This document shows positions 1-7,543 of a DNA stretch of 64,000 nucleotides, one piece after another. Location: contig JAXMAR010000019.1 of NCBI GenBank assembly GCA_046350295.1, positions 1 to 64,000 of the forward strand, in the 5' to 3' direction. Positions within the stretch are counted from its first letter, which is position 1, and each line of letters begins with the position of its first letter. A program made the translations under genes and the position numbers. The notes beneath the pieces were generated by a model, which worked only from the letters and a program-made list of their open reading frames with translations, was not told the origin of the DNA and ran no database searches. Origin of the DNA: JAXMAR01 sp046350295. GTDB lineage: Bacteria; Planctomycetota; Planctomycetia; Gemmatales; Gemmataceae.

Positions 1-765
1 GAGGGCCGAGGTCGGTACCGGACATGAGGTAGAACGTCGGGGCGGAGCGCTCGATGATGGTCGGGCGAACCGGAGGCGCCGGGTTCTTGAAGAAGAAGCG
101 GTGGCGCCCGGGAATGAAGACGTTGGGGGTGCTGAACTGTCGACCGCTCCCGTGAAAGTGACACGGCGGATGGATTTGCCGTCCACGGTCACGGTATCGA
201 AGCGCTCGCTGAACAACTCGCTACGGCGCAGGTCCTCGTCGATGTCGAAGCGTGACTCGCCCATCGACGCGGAGCTCTGCATGAGCGTGCCGTCGCCGCG
301 GAAGAGCTGGAAGTAGCGCGGATCGGGGATCTCATCGAGATAGGGATCCTCGCGCGGGTCCTCGTGGCGTGACGCGATGTAGACATCCCGCATGCGCGCG
401 CGGTAAATGGCGCCCGCCAGCCACGGATGGTAGCCCTCGCCGACCCAGAGCGGCATGTTGAGGTGCCCCTGGGGCGAGATGACGGCCGAGAGGGCGCCGA
501 GCGTCATGATCGGCTCGTAGGCGACGCTGCTCGAACCGGTGCGGGCGGCGAGCATGCGCGCCTGCTGCACCAGGTGCTTGTCCAGGCTGGCCCGCGCGTC
601 CGCGCAGCGGTTCTGGTATTCCTTCATGTAGAGCTGCCGCGCGCTCTCTTCCTTGTCCTCAAGGGTCTGCGCGGTCGTGAAATAGAATAGGGCGCAGACC
701 GCTCCCAGGCCGATGGCCAGCAGCAGGACGAAATAGACGATGAGCGAGAGGCGAATCGATCTCAT
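1..765 (-). CDS. Sensor histidine kinase, N-terminal sensor part (runs off window; frameshifted)
   Basis: The ATG (765) overlaps the stop of the response regulator by 4 bp (ATGA), so this is the second gene of a two-component operon and should be the cognate membrane kinase. The protein opens with a short basic stretch and one membrane helix (residues about 5-30), then an extracytoplasmic sensor region of more than 200 residues. HAMP and kinase domains would lie beyond the window edge, so the kinase identity rests on operon context and topology. The frame breaks near position 142: the first frame reads to VTFTGAV, and the convincing continuation (RQFSTPNVFIPGRH...) is in another frame. Restoring one C in a CC pair (GGTCCGAC instead of GGTCGAC) joins them smoothly. 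Confidence 0.6.
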   Translation of the reverse strand, partial: MRSIRLSLIVYFVLLLAIGLGAVCALFYFTTAQTLEDKEESARQLYMKEYQNRCADARASLDKHLVQQARMLAARTGSSSVAYEPIMTLGALSAVISPQGHLNMPLWVGEGYHPWLAGAIYRARMRDVYIASRHEDPREDPYLDEIPDPRYFQLFRGDGTLMQSSASMGESRFDIDEDLRRSELFSERFDTVTVDGKSIRRVTFTGAVDSSAPPTSSFPGATASSSRTRRLRFARPSSSAPPRRSTSCPVPTSAL

Positions 766-1457
766 GAGTCGCTCTTGCCGTTGCCCTCCTCGCCGCGGAG
801 CATGTAGCCCTCGCCCCAGCGAGTGAGGATGAGAGGGGGATGAAAGCCCTTGTCGATCTTGGTCCGCAAATAACGTATGTAAACGTCGACGACGTTCGAC
901 GTATTCTCGTCGTATTCGTCGTAGAGGTGCTCCCAGATCATGGAGCGAGTCACGACCTTGCCGCGATGGAACGCCAGGAACTGCAACAGGGCGTATTCGC
1001 GCGGCGTCAGGTGGATGGCCTGGCCCGCGCGACGCACCGTACGTGCCGCCGTGTCGATCTCCAGGTCGTGAATCCGCAGGATCGGATCCTTCACCTGATG
1101 GCTGCGCCGGATGAGCGCCCGCAGCCGCGCCAGCAGCTCTTCCAGCTGGAATGGCTTCGTCAGGTAGTCGTCCGCCCCCAGATCGAGGCCCGTGACCTTG
1201 TCCGCCGTCGTGTCCTTGGCCGTCAGCATGAGGACATGCGTCTTGACGCCCGTGCGGCGCCATTCCTTGAGAAGCGTCAGACCGTCCATTTTGGGGAGCA
1301 TCACATCCAGCACGACCACGTCATAGCTGGCCGTGCGCGCTTTGTAATCCCCCTCCTCGCCGTCCTCGGCGGTATCCACGGCGAAACCTTCTTCTTCAAG
1401 GCCGCGCTTCAACGCTTTCAGGAGGGGCTTGTGATCTTCAACCAGGAGAACCCGCAT
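762..1457 (-). CDS. OmpR/PhoB-family response regulator
   Basis: A 231-residue DNA-binding response regulator. The receiver domain (about 1-115) has the acidic pocket VEDH near residue 8, the phospho-acceptor Asp51 in VVVLDVMLPKMDG and the conserved Lys in the DDYLTKPF loop. The C-terminal winged helix (about 130-225) has the typical LTPREYALLQFL and YIRYLRTKI segments. I chose the ATG at 1457, which follows a GGAG ribosome site at good spacing, over an upstream TTG at 1475 that would add six residues. It is co-transcribed with the membrane sensor kinase that starts within its last codons. The target genes cannot be read from the sequence. Confidence 0.93.
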   Translation of the reverse strand: MRVLLVEDHKPLLKALKRGLEEEGFAVDTAEDGEEGDYKARTASYDVVVLDVMLPKMDGLTLLKEWRRTGVKTHVLMLTAKDTTADKVTGLDLGADDYLTKPFQLEELLARLRALIRRSHQVKDPILRIHDLEIDTAARTVRRAGQAIHLTPREYALLQFLAFHRGKVVTRSMIWEHLYDEYDENTSNVVDVYIRYLRTKIDKGFHPPLILTRWGEGYMLRGEEGNGKSDS

Positions 1458-1622
1458 GCTCGCAATCTCCGGCAAGGGGGCGATGCTCTAAGTATCGTAG
1501 CCTCTTGCAATTAAACAATCATTAAAGCATATCCCGCACGCGCCGCCTCTGGCAATCCCTGCAATCAGCACGGACCGAACCTTACTGTTTTCCCTTGGCA
1601 TTACGACTCAGTCTCCTCTAAA

Positions 1623-3018
1623 TTGGCAGGCGTGCCAAGCTTCCTGATATCGAGCGAAACGCCGCCACCTCATGCGACCTCTCCCGCGACAGTCCATGTT
1701 CCGCGCAGTCCTATCCGAACACGGCATGCGCCGCTCATCCCGCTGCTGCTCGCGGTCGTCCTCAGCGTCCTCACCTACAGCGAGCAGCAACCCGACGGGC
1801 GACAAGCGTCGGCGGCAACTCGCGCCAGAACTGAAGGGGCGCCGCGTGCTCATCGTCGTCCGCGACACCGCGCGAGACGGCGACTACGCCGAGCGGGTGA
1901 AGGAGGCTTTCACGCAGGAGGGCGTCGAGGTCGCTGGCATCGTTCGCGGCGACCCGCCCGCGGCCCGTCAGGCCATCGCCCGTCTTGTCCGCTCCGGCGT
2001 CGCCTTCGACGCCTACGTCTGCAACCGCCCGACCTCGGTCTGGACCATCTACGACCGCCTCGCCGAAGAGTTTCCGCAGCTCAAGGGCGTTCCCGTCCGC
2101 CATCCCGCGCCCTATTCCTGGCCAACGTTTCTCACGACGAGCAATCTCCTCAACGTCGCCAACCAGATCGCCGTCATCGCCATCCTTGCCATCGGCATGA
2201 CGATGGTCGTCATCGTCGGCGGCATCGACCTGTCGGTCGGCAGCCTGATCGCCCTCTCCGCGGTCGTCACCACGCTTCTCATCCGCGAAGTGGGCGGAGC
2301 CGAGGAAGCATCCGACCTCGCCCTCGTCCTGTGCAGCCTGGCCGGCATGGCCGCCTGCGGCCTCGTCGGCCTCTTCTCCGGCGTCATGGTCACCCGCTTC
2401 GCCATGCCCGCCTTCATCGCCACCCTCGGCGTCATGCTCGCCGCCAACGGCCTGGCGGATCGCCTCTCCGAGCATCAATCGATTTACCAGGTCCCCGAGT
2501 CCTTCACCTGGCTCGGCGGCCAGTCCGATCTCTTCGGCATTCCCAACGCCGTCGTCCTCATGGCCCTCCTTTATCTGGCCGCCCACTTCGTCATGAGCCG
2601 CACCGTTCTGGGCCGCTACATCTACGCCGTCGGCGGCAACGCGCAGGCGGCGCGCTACGCCGGCATCCCGGTCCGGGGGATCGTCATCACGGTCTTCGTC
2701 ATCAGTGGGACGCTGGCAGGGCTCGGCGGCGTCATCCAGGCCTCGCTCTTCAAGAGCGGCTCTCCCAACTACGGCCAGACCTACGAGCTGCTCGTCATCG
2801 CCGCCGTCGTCGTCGGCGGCGCTTCCCTCTCCGGCGGCCGCGGCACGATCTTCGGCACCCTGATCGGCGCCCTCATCATCGCGGTCATCCAGAACGGCAT
2901 GAACCTGATGGGACTGACGAGCGATGTGCAGAAGATCGTGCTCGGACTCGTGATTCTTGGCGCCGTGCTGCTCGACCGGTTACGACCCAAAACCGGCGAG
3001 GCGAGCCGGGCGGCGTAA
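1623..3018 (+). CDS. Sugar-type ABC transporter permease (RbsC-like) with an inserted soluble domain; frameshift near 1791
   Basis: The part in frame from about 1795 onward is a BPD_transp_2 (ribose/xylose-type) inner-membrane permease: WPTFLTTSNLLNVANQ, then the hallmark GGIDLSVGS and several helices, ending with a typical GxxLLDRLRP tail. The first membrane helix (LIPLLLAVVLSVLTY) lies in another frame, upstream of a CCC at 1791-1793. Removing one C joins the frames, so the start is probably a TTG or GTG near 1623-1632, not the ATG at 1672, which lacks the helix. Between helix 1 and the next permease segment is an unusual soluble region of about 100 residues. The last codons and stop lie in a dispersed palindromic repeat. 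No ATPase or binding protein is nearby. Confidence 0.75.
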
Positions 3019-3029
3019 GCCCCCGGAGG
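3000..3029. repeat. Family A palindromic repeat, copy 1
   Basis: A 30-bp G/C-rich repeat (GGCGAGCCGGGCGGCGTAAG followed by CCCCCGGAGG). Near-identical copies lie at 19827, 23186, 42043 and 46337. This copy supplies the last residues and stop codon of the ABC permease gene, so the original gene end has probably been replaced. Confidence 0.8.
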
Positions 3030-3049
3030 ATGACGCCTTTGCGTCTCAT

Positions 3050-3679
3050 TTATCCGCGGTTCACGATGAGCCCGGTATCGCGCATCCCCGTCAACGCCGG
3101 CACCCAACCGTGCCAGCCGCGGCGGAACTCCATCCATTCCATGCGCTGATCCCACCAGTTGGTCAGGTAGATGTGCCCGTCGTCGAAGCCGAAGGCGACC
3201 ATCCAGTGCCCGCTCGGGATGTCGAACTTCCAGAAACGGCCCACCGAGATTTGCACCGTGATGATCACCGGCAGACCGGCGCCGAGCGCGGCGCGCAAGC
3301 GCTCCTCGCCGTGAATGGCGTGCGGCCGATAGCCGCGCGAGCGCAGAGCGCGTTCGACGCGGCGCCGGCTCGTGCCGAGCCAGCCGCCGAGGTTGTCGGG
3401 TGGGTGGTCTCTTTCGAGGCAAGCCAGTAGGTCCCGCGCGCCGAGCGGGACCTGAAGGGACGGCTTGCTTTTGGGGTCTTTTTGTCGGCGGCTTAACGTT
3501 GTCGCGCGGGCAGGTCCGGCTCGGCTCGCCGGACCTACTCGAGGAAATGCACATGTCGCGGCGGCGGCCTGGCCGCAGTTGAAGCGGGGCAGGGCGCCGT
3601 CCTCGTTCACATACTCGAAGATGCCGCCAAGTCCGCGGTAGTTGCTCGAGCCGGGCGGCGCGGCGACGTACTGCGCCAT
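3050..3679 (-). CDS. C39-like cysteine peptidase-fold protein with repeat-derived insert
   Basis: A 209-residue protein resembling the peptidase C39/papain-like fold. Candidate catalytic Cys lies in RFNCGQAAAAT (about residue 35) and candidate His in SGHWMVAFGFDDGH, followed by YLTNWWDQ, which has the Asn/Asp expected after the His. Between Cys and His a stretch of roughly 35-40 residues, rich in Arg, Gly and Pro, is encoded by two palindromic repeats (3419-3540) and looks like an in-frame insertion. There is no signal peptide. Its start lies 4 bp downstream of the stop of the oxidoreductase gene, so the two are probably co-transcribed. Peptidase activity is unproven. Confidence 0.7.
   Translation of the reverse strand: MAQYVAAPPGSSNYRGLGGIFEYVNEDGALPRFNCGQAAAATCAFPRVGPASRAGPARATTLSRRQKDPKSKPSLQVPLGARDLLACLERDHPPDNLGGWLGTSRRRVERALRSRGYRPHAIHGEERLRAALGAGLPVIITVQISVGRFWKFDIPSGHWMVAFGFDDGHIYLTNWWDQRMEWMEFRRGWHGWVPALTGMRDTGLIVNRG
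3419..3540. repeat. Two palindromic repeats (family C) inside a coding sequence
   Basis: The first palindrome has outer arms CAAGCC/GGCTTG and inner arms AGGTCCCGC/GCGGGACCT. The second, around 3511-3535, has arms AGGTCCGGC/GCCGGACCT. Together they add about 120 bp to the C39-like gene without breaking its frame. Confidence 0.75.
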
Positions 3680-3682
3680 CGT

Positions 3683-5026
3683 TTACTTCCGCTCGCTGAG
3701 GCCTGTCACTTCCCAGCCCTTGCGATAGGCGCGGCGGACCAGCCGGCTCGCATCGTCGTTGTTGCGGAAGACCAGCTTCTCCGCGTTCCATTCGAGCGTC
3801 GCCTTCGGGAAGTGCGTCGCGACGCCGCCGAGTAGCACCGCCTCCGTCAGCGGGCCGGAGTAATCGAAACCCGCGCTGGTTCGTCCTTCACCGAGGACGG
3901 CGTTGACGAACTGGTGATAGTGGTTGTCGTCGCGGATCTCCGGCATGCGGAAGTCGCGGAAGCTCGCGACCGGCAGCAGCGTCGGGTTCGCGACGTGCGG
4001 CAACAGCATATCCCCCTTCTCGCCGATGAAGATCGAGCCCTGATCGGGGACCTTCAGGGCGCCCAGATGTTCCAAGATGGCGCGCGGCGGCCGGGCATCG
4101 CCGTCGTACCAGGTGACGCGCACCGTCTTGTCCGCCGTGTGCCGGGTACCGGGGAAGACGTAGTGGATGATAGCGTCGTTGGCCCAGTTGTGCCGGCCGG
4201 GGGCGGGGCCTTCCGAGCGGACCGAGATCGGCGCGGTCAGGGCGAGGGCGCCGAAGACCGGGTCATAGATGTGGCAACCCATGTCGCCGAAGGTGCCGGT
4301 GCCGAAGTCGAGGCGCTTGCGCCAGTTGCCGGGGTGATAGTAGTTCCCGCCGATGAAGGGACGCGTGGCGCAGACGCCGAGCCAGATGTCCCAGTTCAGC
4401 GACGCTGGGACGGGATCCTTGCGCTCCGGCCGCGGAGTGGGATCGCCCCACTTCTTGTTGCTCCAGGTGTGTACTTCGCGGACCCGGCCGATGGCGCCGT
4501 CCTGGATCAACCGCACCGCCAGCTTGTAGGCGCGGGCCGAATGGATCTGGATGCCCATCTGCGTGACGAGCTTGCGCTCGCGGGCCACCTCGGCGAGGCG
4601 GCGGCATTCGTAGATGTCATGCGCCAACGGCTTCTGCACATAGGCGTGCAGCCCGCGCTGCATGGCCGACATGGCGATAGGCGCGTGCATGTGATCCGGC
4701 GTGCTGACGTTGACGCTGTCGAGCCCCTTGCCTTCCTTGTCGAGCAGCACGCGCCAATCCTGATAGACGTGGACGCGATCGCCGAAGCGCTTGCGCAGAT
4801 TGACGACCTTGGCGTTGTCGACTTCGGCGACGGCAACGAGATCGAGGCTCGCGTGGCTCGTCAGGCTGCCGATGTCCGACCCGGCCATGCCCTCCGCGCC
4901 GAAGCTGGCATGCTTGACGCGCCGGCTCGGCGGCTTGGACAGCAAGTGCGGAACGAACAGCGGAGCGGCGATGGTCGCGGCGGCGGCTTGCCTGAGGAAG
5001 GAACGGCGCGAGGCGGACTTTTTCAT
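3683..5026 (-). CDS. Gfo/Idh/MocA-family oxidoreductase with twin-arginine signal
   Basis: A 447-residue NAD(P)-dependent oxidoreductase of the type expanded in Planctomycetes. The start is the ATG at 5026, preceded by GAGG; it gives the Tat signal MKKSASRRSFLRQAAAA, so the protein is probably exported folded. The N-terminal Rossmann region carries a glycine turn (SFGAEGMAGSD) and the conserved VQKPLAHD segment (EKP motif equivalent). The C-terminal alpha/beta domain has FGDMGCHIYDP, which normally holds the catalytic acid/His. The substrate, probably a sugar or cyclitol, cannot be inferred. Its stop is 3 bp from the next gene start. Confidence 0.9.
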   Translation of the reverse strand: MKKSASRRSFLRQAAAATIAAPLFVPHLLSKPPSRRVKHASFGAEGMAGSDIGSLTSHASLDLVAVAEVDNAKVVNLRKRFGDRVHVYQDWRVLLDKEGKGLDSVNVSTPDHMHAPIAMSAMQRGLHAYVQKPLAHDIYECRRLAEVARERKLVTQMGIQIHSARAYKLAVRLIQDGAIGRVREVHTWSNKKWGDPTPRPERKDPVPASLNWDIWLGVCATRPFIGGNYYHPGNWRKRLDFGTGTFGDMGCHIYDPVFGALALTAPISVRSEGPAPGRHNWANDAIIHYVFPGTRHTADKTVRVTWYDGDARPPRAILEHLGALKVPDQGSIFIGEKGDMLLPHVANPTLLPVASFRDFRMPEIRDDNHYHQFVNAVLGEGRTSAGFDYSGPLTEAVLLGGVATHFPKATLEWNAEKLVFRNNDDASRLVRRAYRKGWEVTGLSERK

Positions 5027-5147
5027 GATGTCCTCGGGTGGAAGGTGATACGCCGATTCTATCGCCCGGCTGTGAGCCACGCCAGCGCGTCTGTTGCAAA
5101 ACAAAAAGGCGCCCAGCGCGCGCTGGACGCCCGCGCTGCCGGCAGAA

Positions 5148-5531
5148 TCAATCGCCACTCTTGTCAAAGAACTGGGCAAGATTGGCGTGCTTGGTGGCGA
5201 GCACGATGTCATTGTGAGCCCGTTCGCTGGCCTTGAGGGCCAGCTTCAGTTCGTCGATGGCCTTGAGTTCGGTCGGGCCCTTCTCGCCGAGGACCTCGTC
5301 CACCAAGGCCGCCTTGATCCTTTTCGTCGCCGCGTCGATCGCCTTCCGTGCCGCGACGAGCTGAACCTGGGCCGCCTTGATTTCCGGGTCGATCTTGCCG
5401 AGGATCTTCTTCAGGATCTTGGGGTCGATCTTCAACTTCTTGTCCCCCGCGTCGCCGGCGCCGCCGCCGAAGAACAGCAACCCGCAGCATGCCAGCGTCG
5501 CCGCGGCAATCGTCGCCTTGAAGTACGTCAT
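5148..5531 (-). CDS. Small secreted protein of unknown function
   Basis: A 127-residue protein. The ATG at 5531 follows a GGAG site and gives a signal peptide (MTYFKATIAAATLACCGLLF). The Cys pair near residue 16 could be part of a lipobox, but the spacing is not ideal. The rest is charged and helical, rich in Lys, Ala and Asp (for example KILKKILGKIDPEIKAAQ), and probably forms a coiled coil. No enzymatic motif is visible. It stands alone between the oxidoreductase and the GYF protein. Confidence 0.7.
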   Translation of the reverse strand: MTYFKATIAAATLACCGLLFFGGGAGDAGDKKLKIDPKILKKILGKIDPEIKAAQVQLVAARKAIDAATKRIKAALVDEVLGEKGPTELKAIDELKLALKASERAHNDIVLATKHANLAQFFDKSGD

Positions 5532-5772
5532 GGTCCATCTCCGTTGAAGGAACGATAGTCGGAGGTCACGCGACCTCGTCCGTGGGATCTGAAACACGAA
5601 ACAGATGAAGAGTTGCCGTCCTGGCTGATACTCGCAGATAATTAAGGAATTGCAAGCAAAAATCGCCCGATCTTCTCGACGAGAAGGAAGGCCCGCTCCG
5701 TTACGGACGAGCGTGTGGCAACGTAATCCACCCTTACCAGGGGGAAGGCTCGCCTCTGTCCGTGCATCGGCT

Positions 5773-6576
5773 TCACGAATTCGGGCTCTTGCCGCGCTGC
5801 GCCAGCGCGCGGTAGTAGCTCGCCCGGTTCTGCACCATCGAGTCGAGGTGCTCCATCAGCCGCTCCATGACGTCGAACGGCTGGTCCTGGAAAGCGCTCA
5901 GGATCTGGAGCACCTCCGCGTTCTTGCAGATCGCCTCGACGTCCTCCGTCAGCACCAGCGGCACGTTCCCATCCTGGTCCGCCCACTGGCTCAGCACCGA
6001 GCAGGCCCGGCGATAACGCTCATTGAGCGCAAGGCCCGCTTGATGCACCGAGGCGATCGCCGCGGCCATCACCGCCCGCTCGTCCACGGGAATGGCCGCC
6101 GGGACGTCCTCAGCCGTCTCCTCCTCGACCGACGCCGAAATGCCCTCAACTTCGACGGCCGGAACAGGCATGGGAGGATCGACCGGGATCGCCTCGGGCA
6201 ACGGGGTCGCCACCATCGCGACTTGTACCATCTGCACCGGCAGGGGGGCGGGCGCGTCCGACGGAACAGGCGCCGGGGCGTTCGGCTCCGGCGCCGCGGC
6301 CGGCTTGGCTACTTTCCGCCTTGCCCCACGCGATTCCGCCCCGAACAGGACCGGATCGATCGCGACCTTGATGCCCGCCGGCGCCGCCGTCTCCGCCGCC
6401 CCTAGCGCGCGAAAGTCAAGCACGCGACCGGCCGGCGTCCCCTTCTGCGGCGGCGCCCCTTCTTTCCAGACGGTATCGGTCGCTAAGAGATCGCCCCGCG
6501 CGGCGCGTTCGCGCATCTCGGCCCCCGTCATTGGGCCGAAGATCTGGCCGCCATGGGCGTAGAGCCATTTCGTCAT
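5773..6576 (-). CDS. GYF_2-domain protein with proline/alanine-rich linker
   Basis: A 267-residue protein. The start is ATG 6576, at the beginning of the recognisable domain; the open frame extends far upstream only as antisense of the ThuA gene. Residues 1-55 form a GYF_2 (DUF4339) module with WLYAHGGQIFGPMTGAEMRE, common in planctomycete proteins and usually a protein-interaction or membrane-protein head domain. A low-complexity Pro/Ala/Val linker (about 90-170) follows, then a helical C-terminal region of about 95 residues. No transmembrane helix is seen. Divergent from ThuA. The function is unknown. Confidence 0.8.
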   Translation of the reverse strand: MTKWLYAHGGQIFGPMTGAEMRERAARGDLLATDTVWKEGAPPQKGTPAGRVLDFRALGAAETAAPAGIKVAIDPVLFGAESRGARRKVAKPAAAPEPNAPAPVPSDAPAPLPVQMVQVAMVATPLPEAIPVDPPMPVPAVEVEGISASVEEETAEDVPAAIPVDERAVMAAAIASVHQAGLALNERYRRACSVLSQWADQDGNVPLVLTEDVEAICKNAEVLQILSAFQDQPFDVMERLMEHLDSMVQNRASYYRALAQRGKSPNS

Positions 6577-6589
6577 CGCGTCCTCAACG

Positions 6590-6615
6590 TTCGACTCGGT
6601 ATTCCCGACTATAAT
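6590..6615 (+). promoter_or_regulatory. Candidate sigma-70 promoter for the ThuA gene
   Basis: A perfect TATAAT at 6610-6615 lies 37 bp upstream of the ThuA ATG. The best upstream match, TTCGAC at 6590-6595, is weak and only 14 bp away, so only the -10 box is convincing. Confidence 0.35.
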
Positions 6616-6651
6616 AGCCGCGCCTTTTCGCACACGCCACCGGAGAAACCC

Positions 6652-7446
6652 ATGCTGCGCTTCCTCTCCTTCGCCGTCCTCCTCCTCGCCGCCCCGGCCT
6701 TTGCCGGCGACAAGGCCAAGACGCGCATCCTGCTGATCGGCAAGGACCCCGACCACCCCTTCGGATCGCACATGTACATGCACACGAGCGGCATGCTGGC
6801 CAAGTGCCTCGAGCTGACGCCCGGCGTTGAAACCGTCGTCTCCAACGGCTGGCCCAAGGACCCCGCCCTGGTCAAGAACGTCAGGGCCATCGTGATCTAC
6901 ACCAGCCCCGCCGCCGAGTTCCTGCTGGAATCGCCGCAGCGCGACGACGTCGACCGTCTGATGAAAAGCGGCGTCGGCCTCGTCACCATTCACTGGGCCT
7001 CCTCCATCTACGAGAAGAACCTCAAGCGCCTCGGCCCCACCTGGCTCAGCTACCTCGGCGGCACCTGGGTCAGCAATGTCGGCCTGTCCGGCGGCAAATC
7101 CACCCTCAAGCGACTCGACCCCAAGCACCCGATCTGCCGCGGCTGGTCCGAATACGAGATCGACGACGAATACTACCTGAACCCGACCATCGACAAGGCG
7201 CAGCCGCTGCTCCAGGTGACCGAGCGCAAGGGCAAGGACGTCGTCGTGGGCTGGGTCTTCGAACGCGAAGGCGGCGGCCGCTCCTTCGGCACCACGCTCG
7301 GCCATCCGTACCGCAACTTCGAGATCGAGGCCTTTCGCCGCATGATCGTCAACGGCATTCTGTGGGCGGCGCACGTCGACGTCCCGCGCGACGGCGCCCC
7401 GGTGAATGTGAGCAAGGAAGTCCTGGCGCTGCCCGAAAAGAAGTGA
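6652..7446 (+). CDS. ThuA-domain protein (secreted)
   Basis: A 264-residue protein with a clear signal peptide (MLRFLSFAVLLLAAPAFAGD). The ThuA/GATase-like flavodoxin fold starts at ILLIGKDPDHPFGSH and continues through VRAIVIYTSPAAE, VGLVTIHWASS and the C-terminal GRSFGTTLGHPYRNFE plus NGILWAAH, all typical of planctomycete ThuA proteins. The family is linked to trehalose/sugar utilisation in rhizobia, but its role in planctomycetes is unknown. The start at 6652 was chosen because it begins the signal peptide. It is transcribed away from the GYF gene and ends about 100 bp before the convergent trehalohydrolase. Confidence 0.88.
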   Translation: MLRFLSFAVLLLAAPAFAGDKAKTRILLIGKDPDHPFGSHMYMHTSGMLAKCLELTPGVETVVSNGWPKDPALVKNVRAIVIYTSPAAEFLLESPQRDDVDRLMKSGVGLVTIHWASSIYEKNLKRLGPTWLSYLGGTWVSNVGLSGGKSTLKRLDPKHPICRGWSEYEIDDEYYLNPTIDKAQPLLQVTERKGKDVVVGWVFEREGGGRSFGTTLGHPYRNFEIEAFRRMIVNGILWAAHVDVPRDGAPVNVSKEVLALPEKK

Positions 7447-7543
7447 GTCGGGAGAAAGAACGTAGCGACACAGCAGGGCAGGCGGGGAAGCCGCAGCTCG
7501 CTTGCGGTTTGGCGTGCAGCGTTCCCTCGCCGCGACGCACGTC

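Noticed and set aside
1771..2586. Minus-strand open frame of 271 codons over the ABC permease
   Set aside because: Composition is low-complexity (Gly/Asp/Glu/Ala), it mirrors the permease on the other strand and has no domain.
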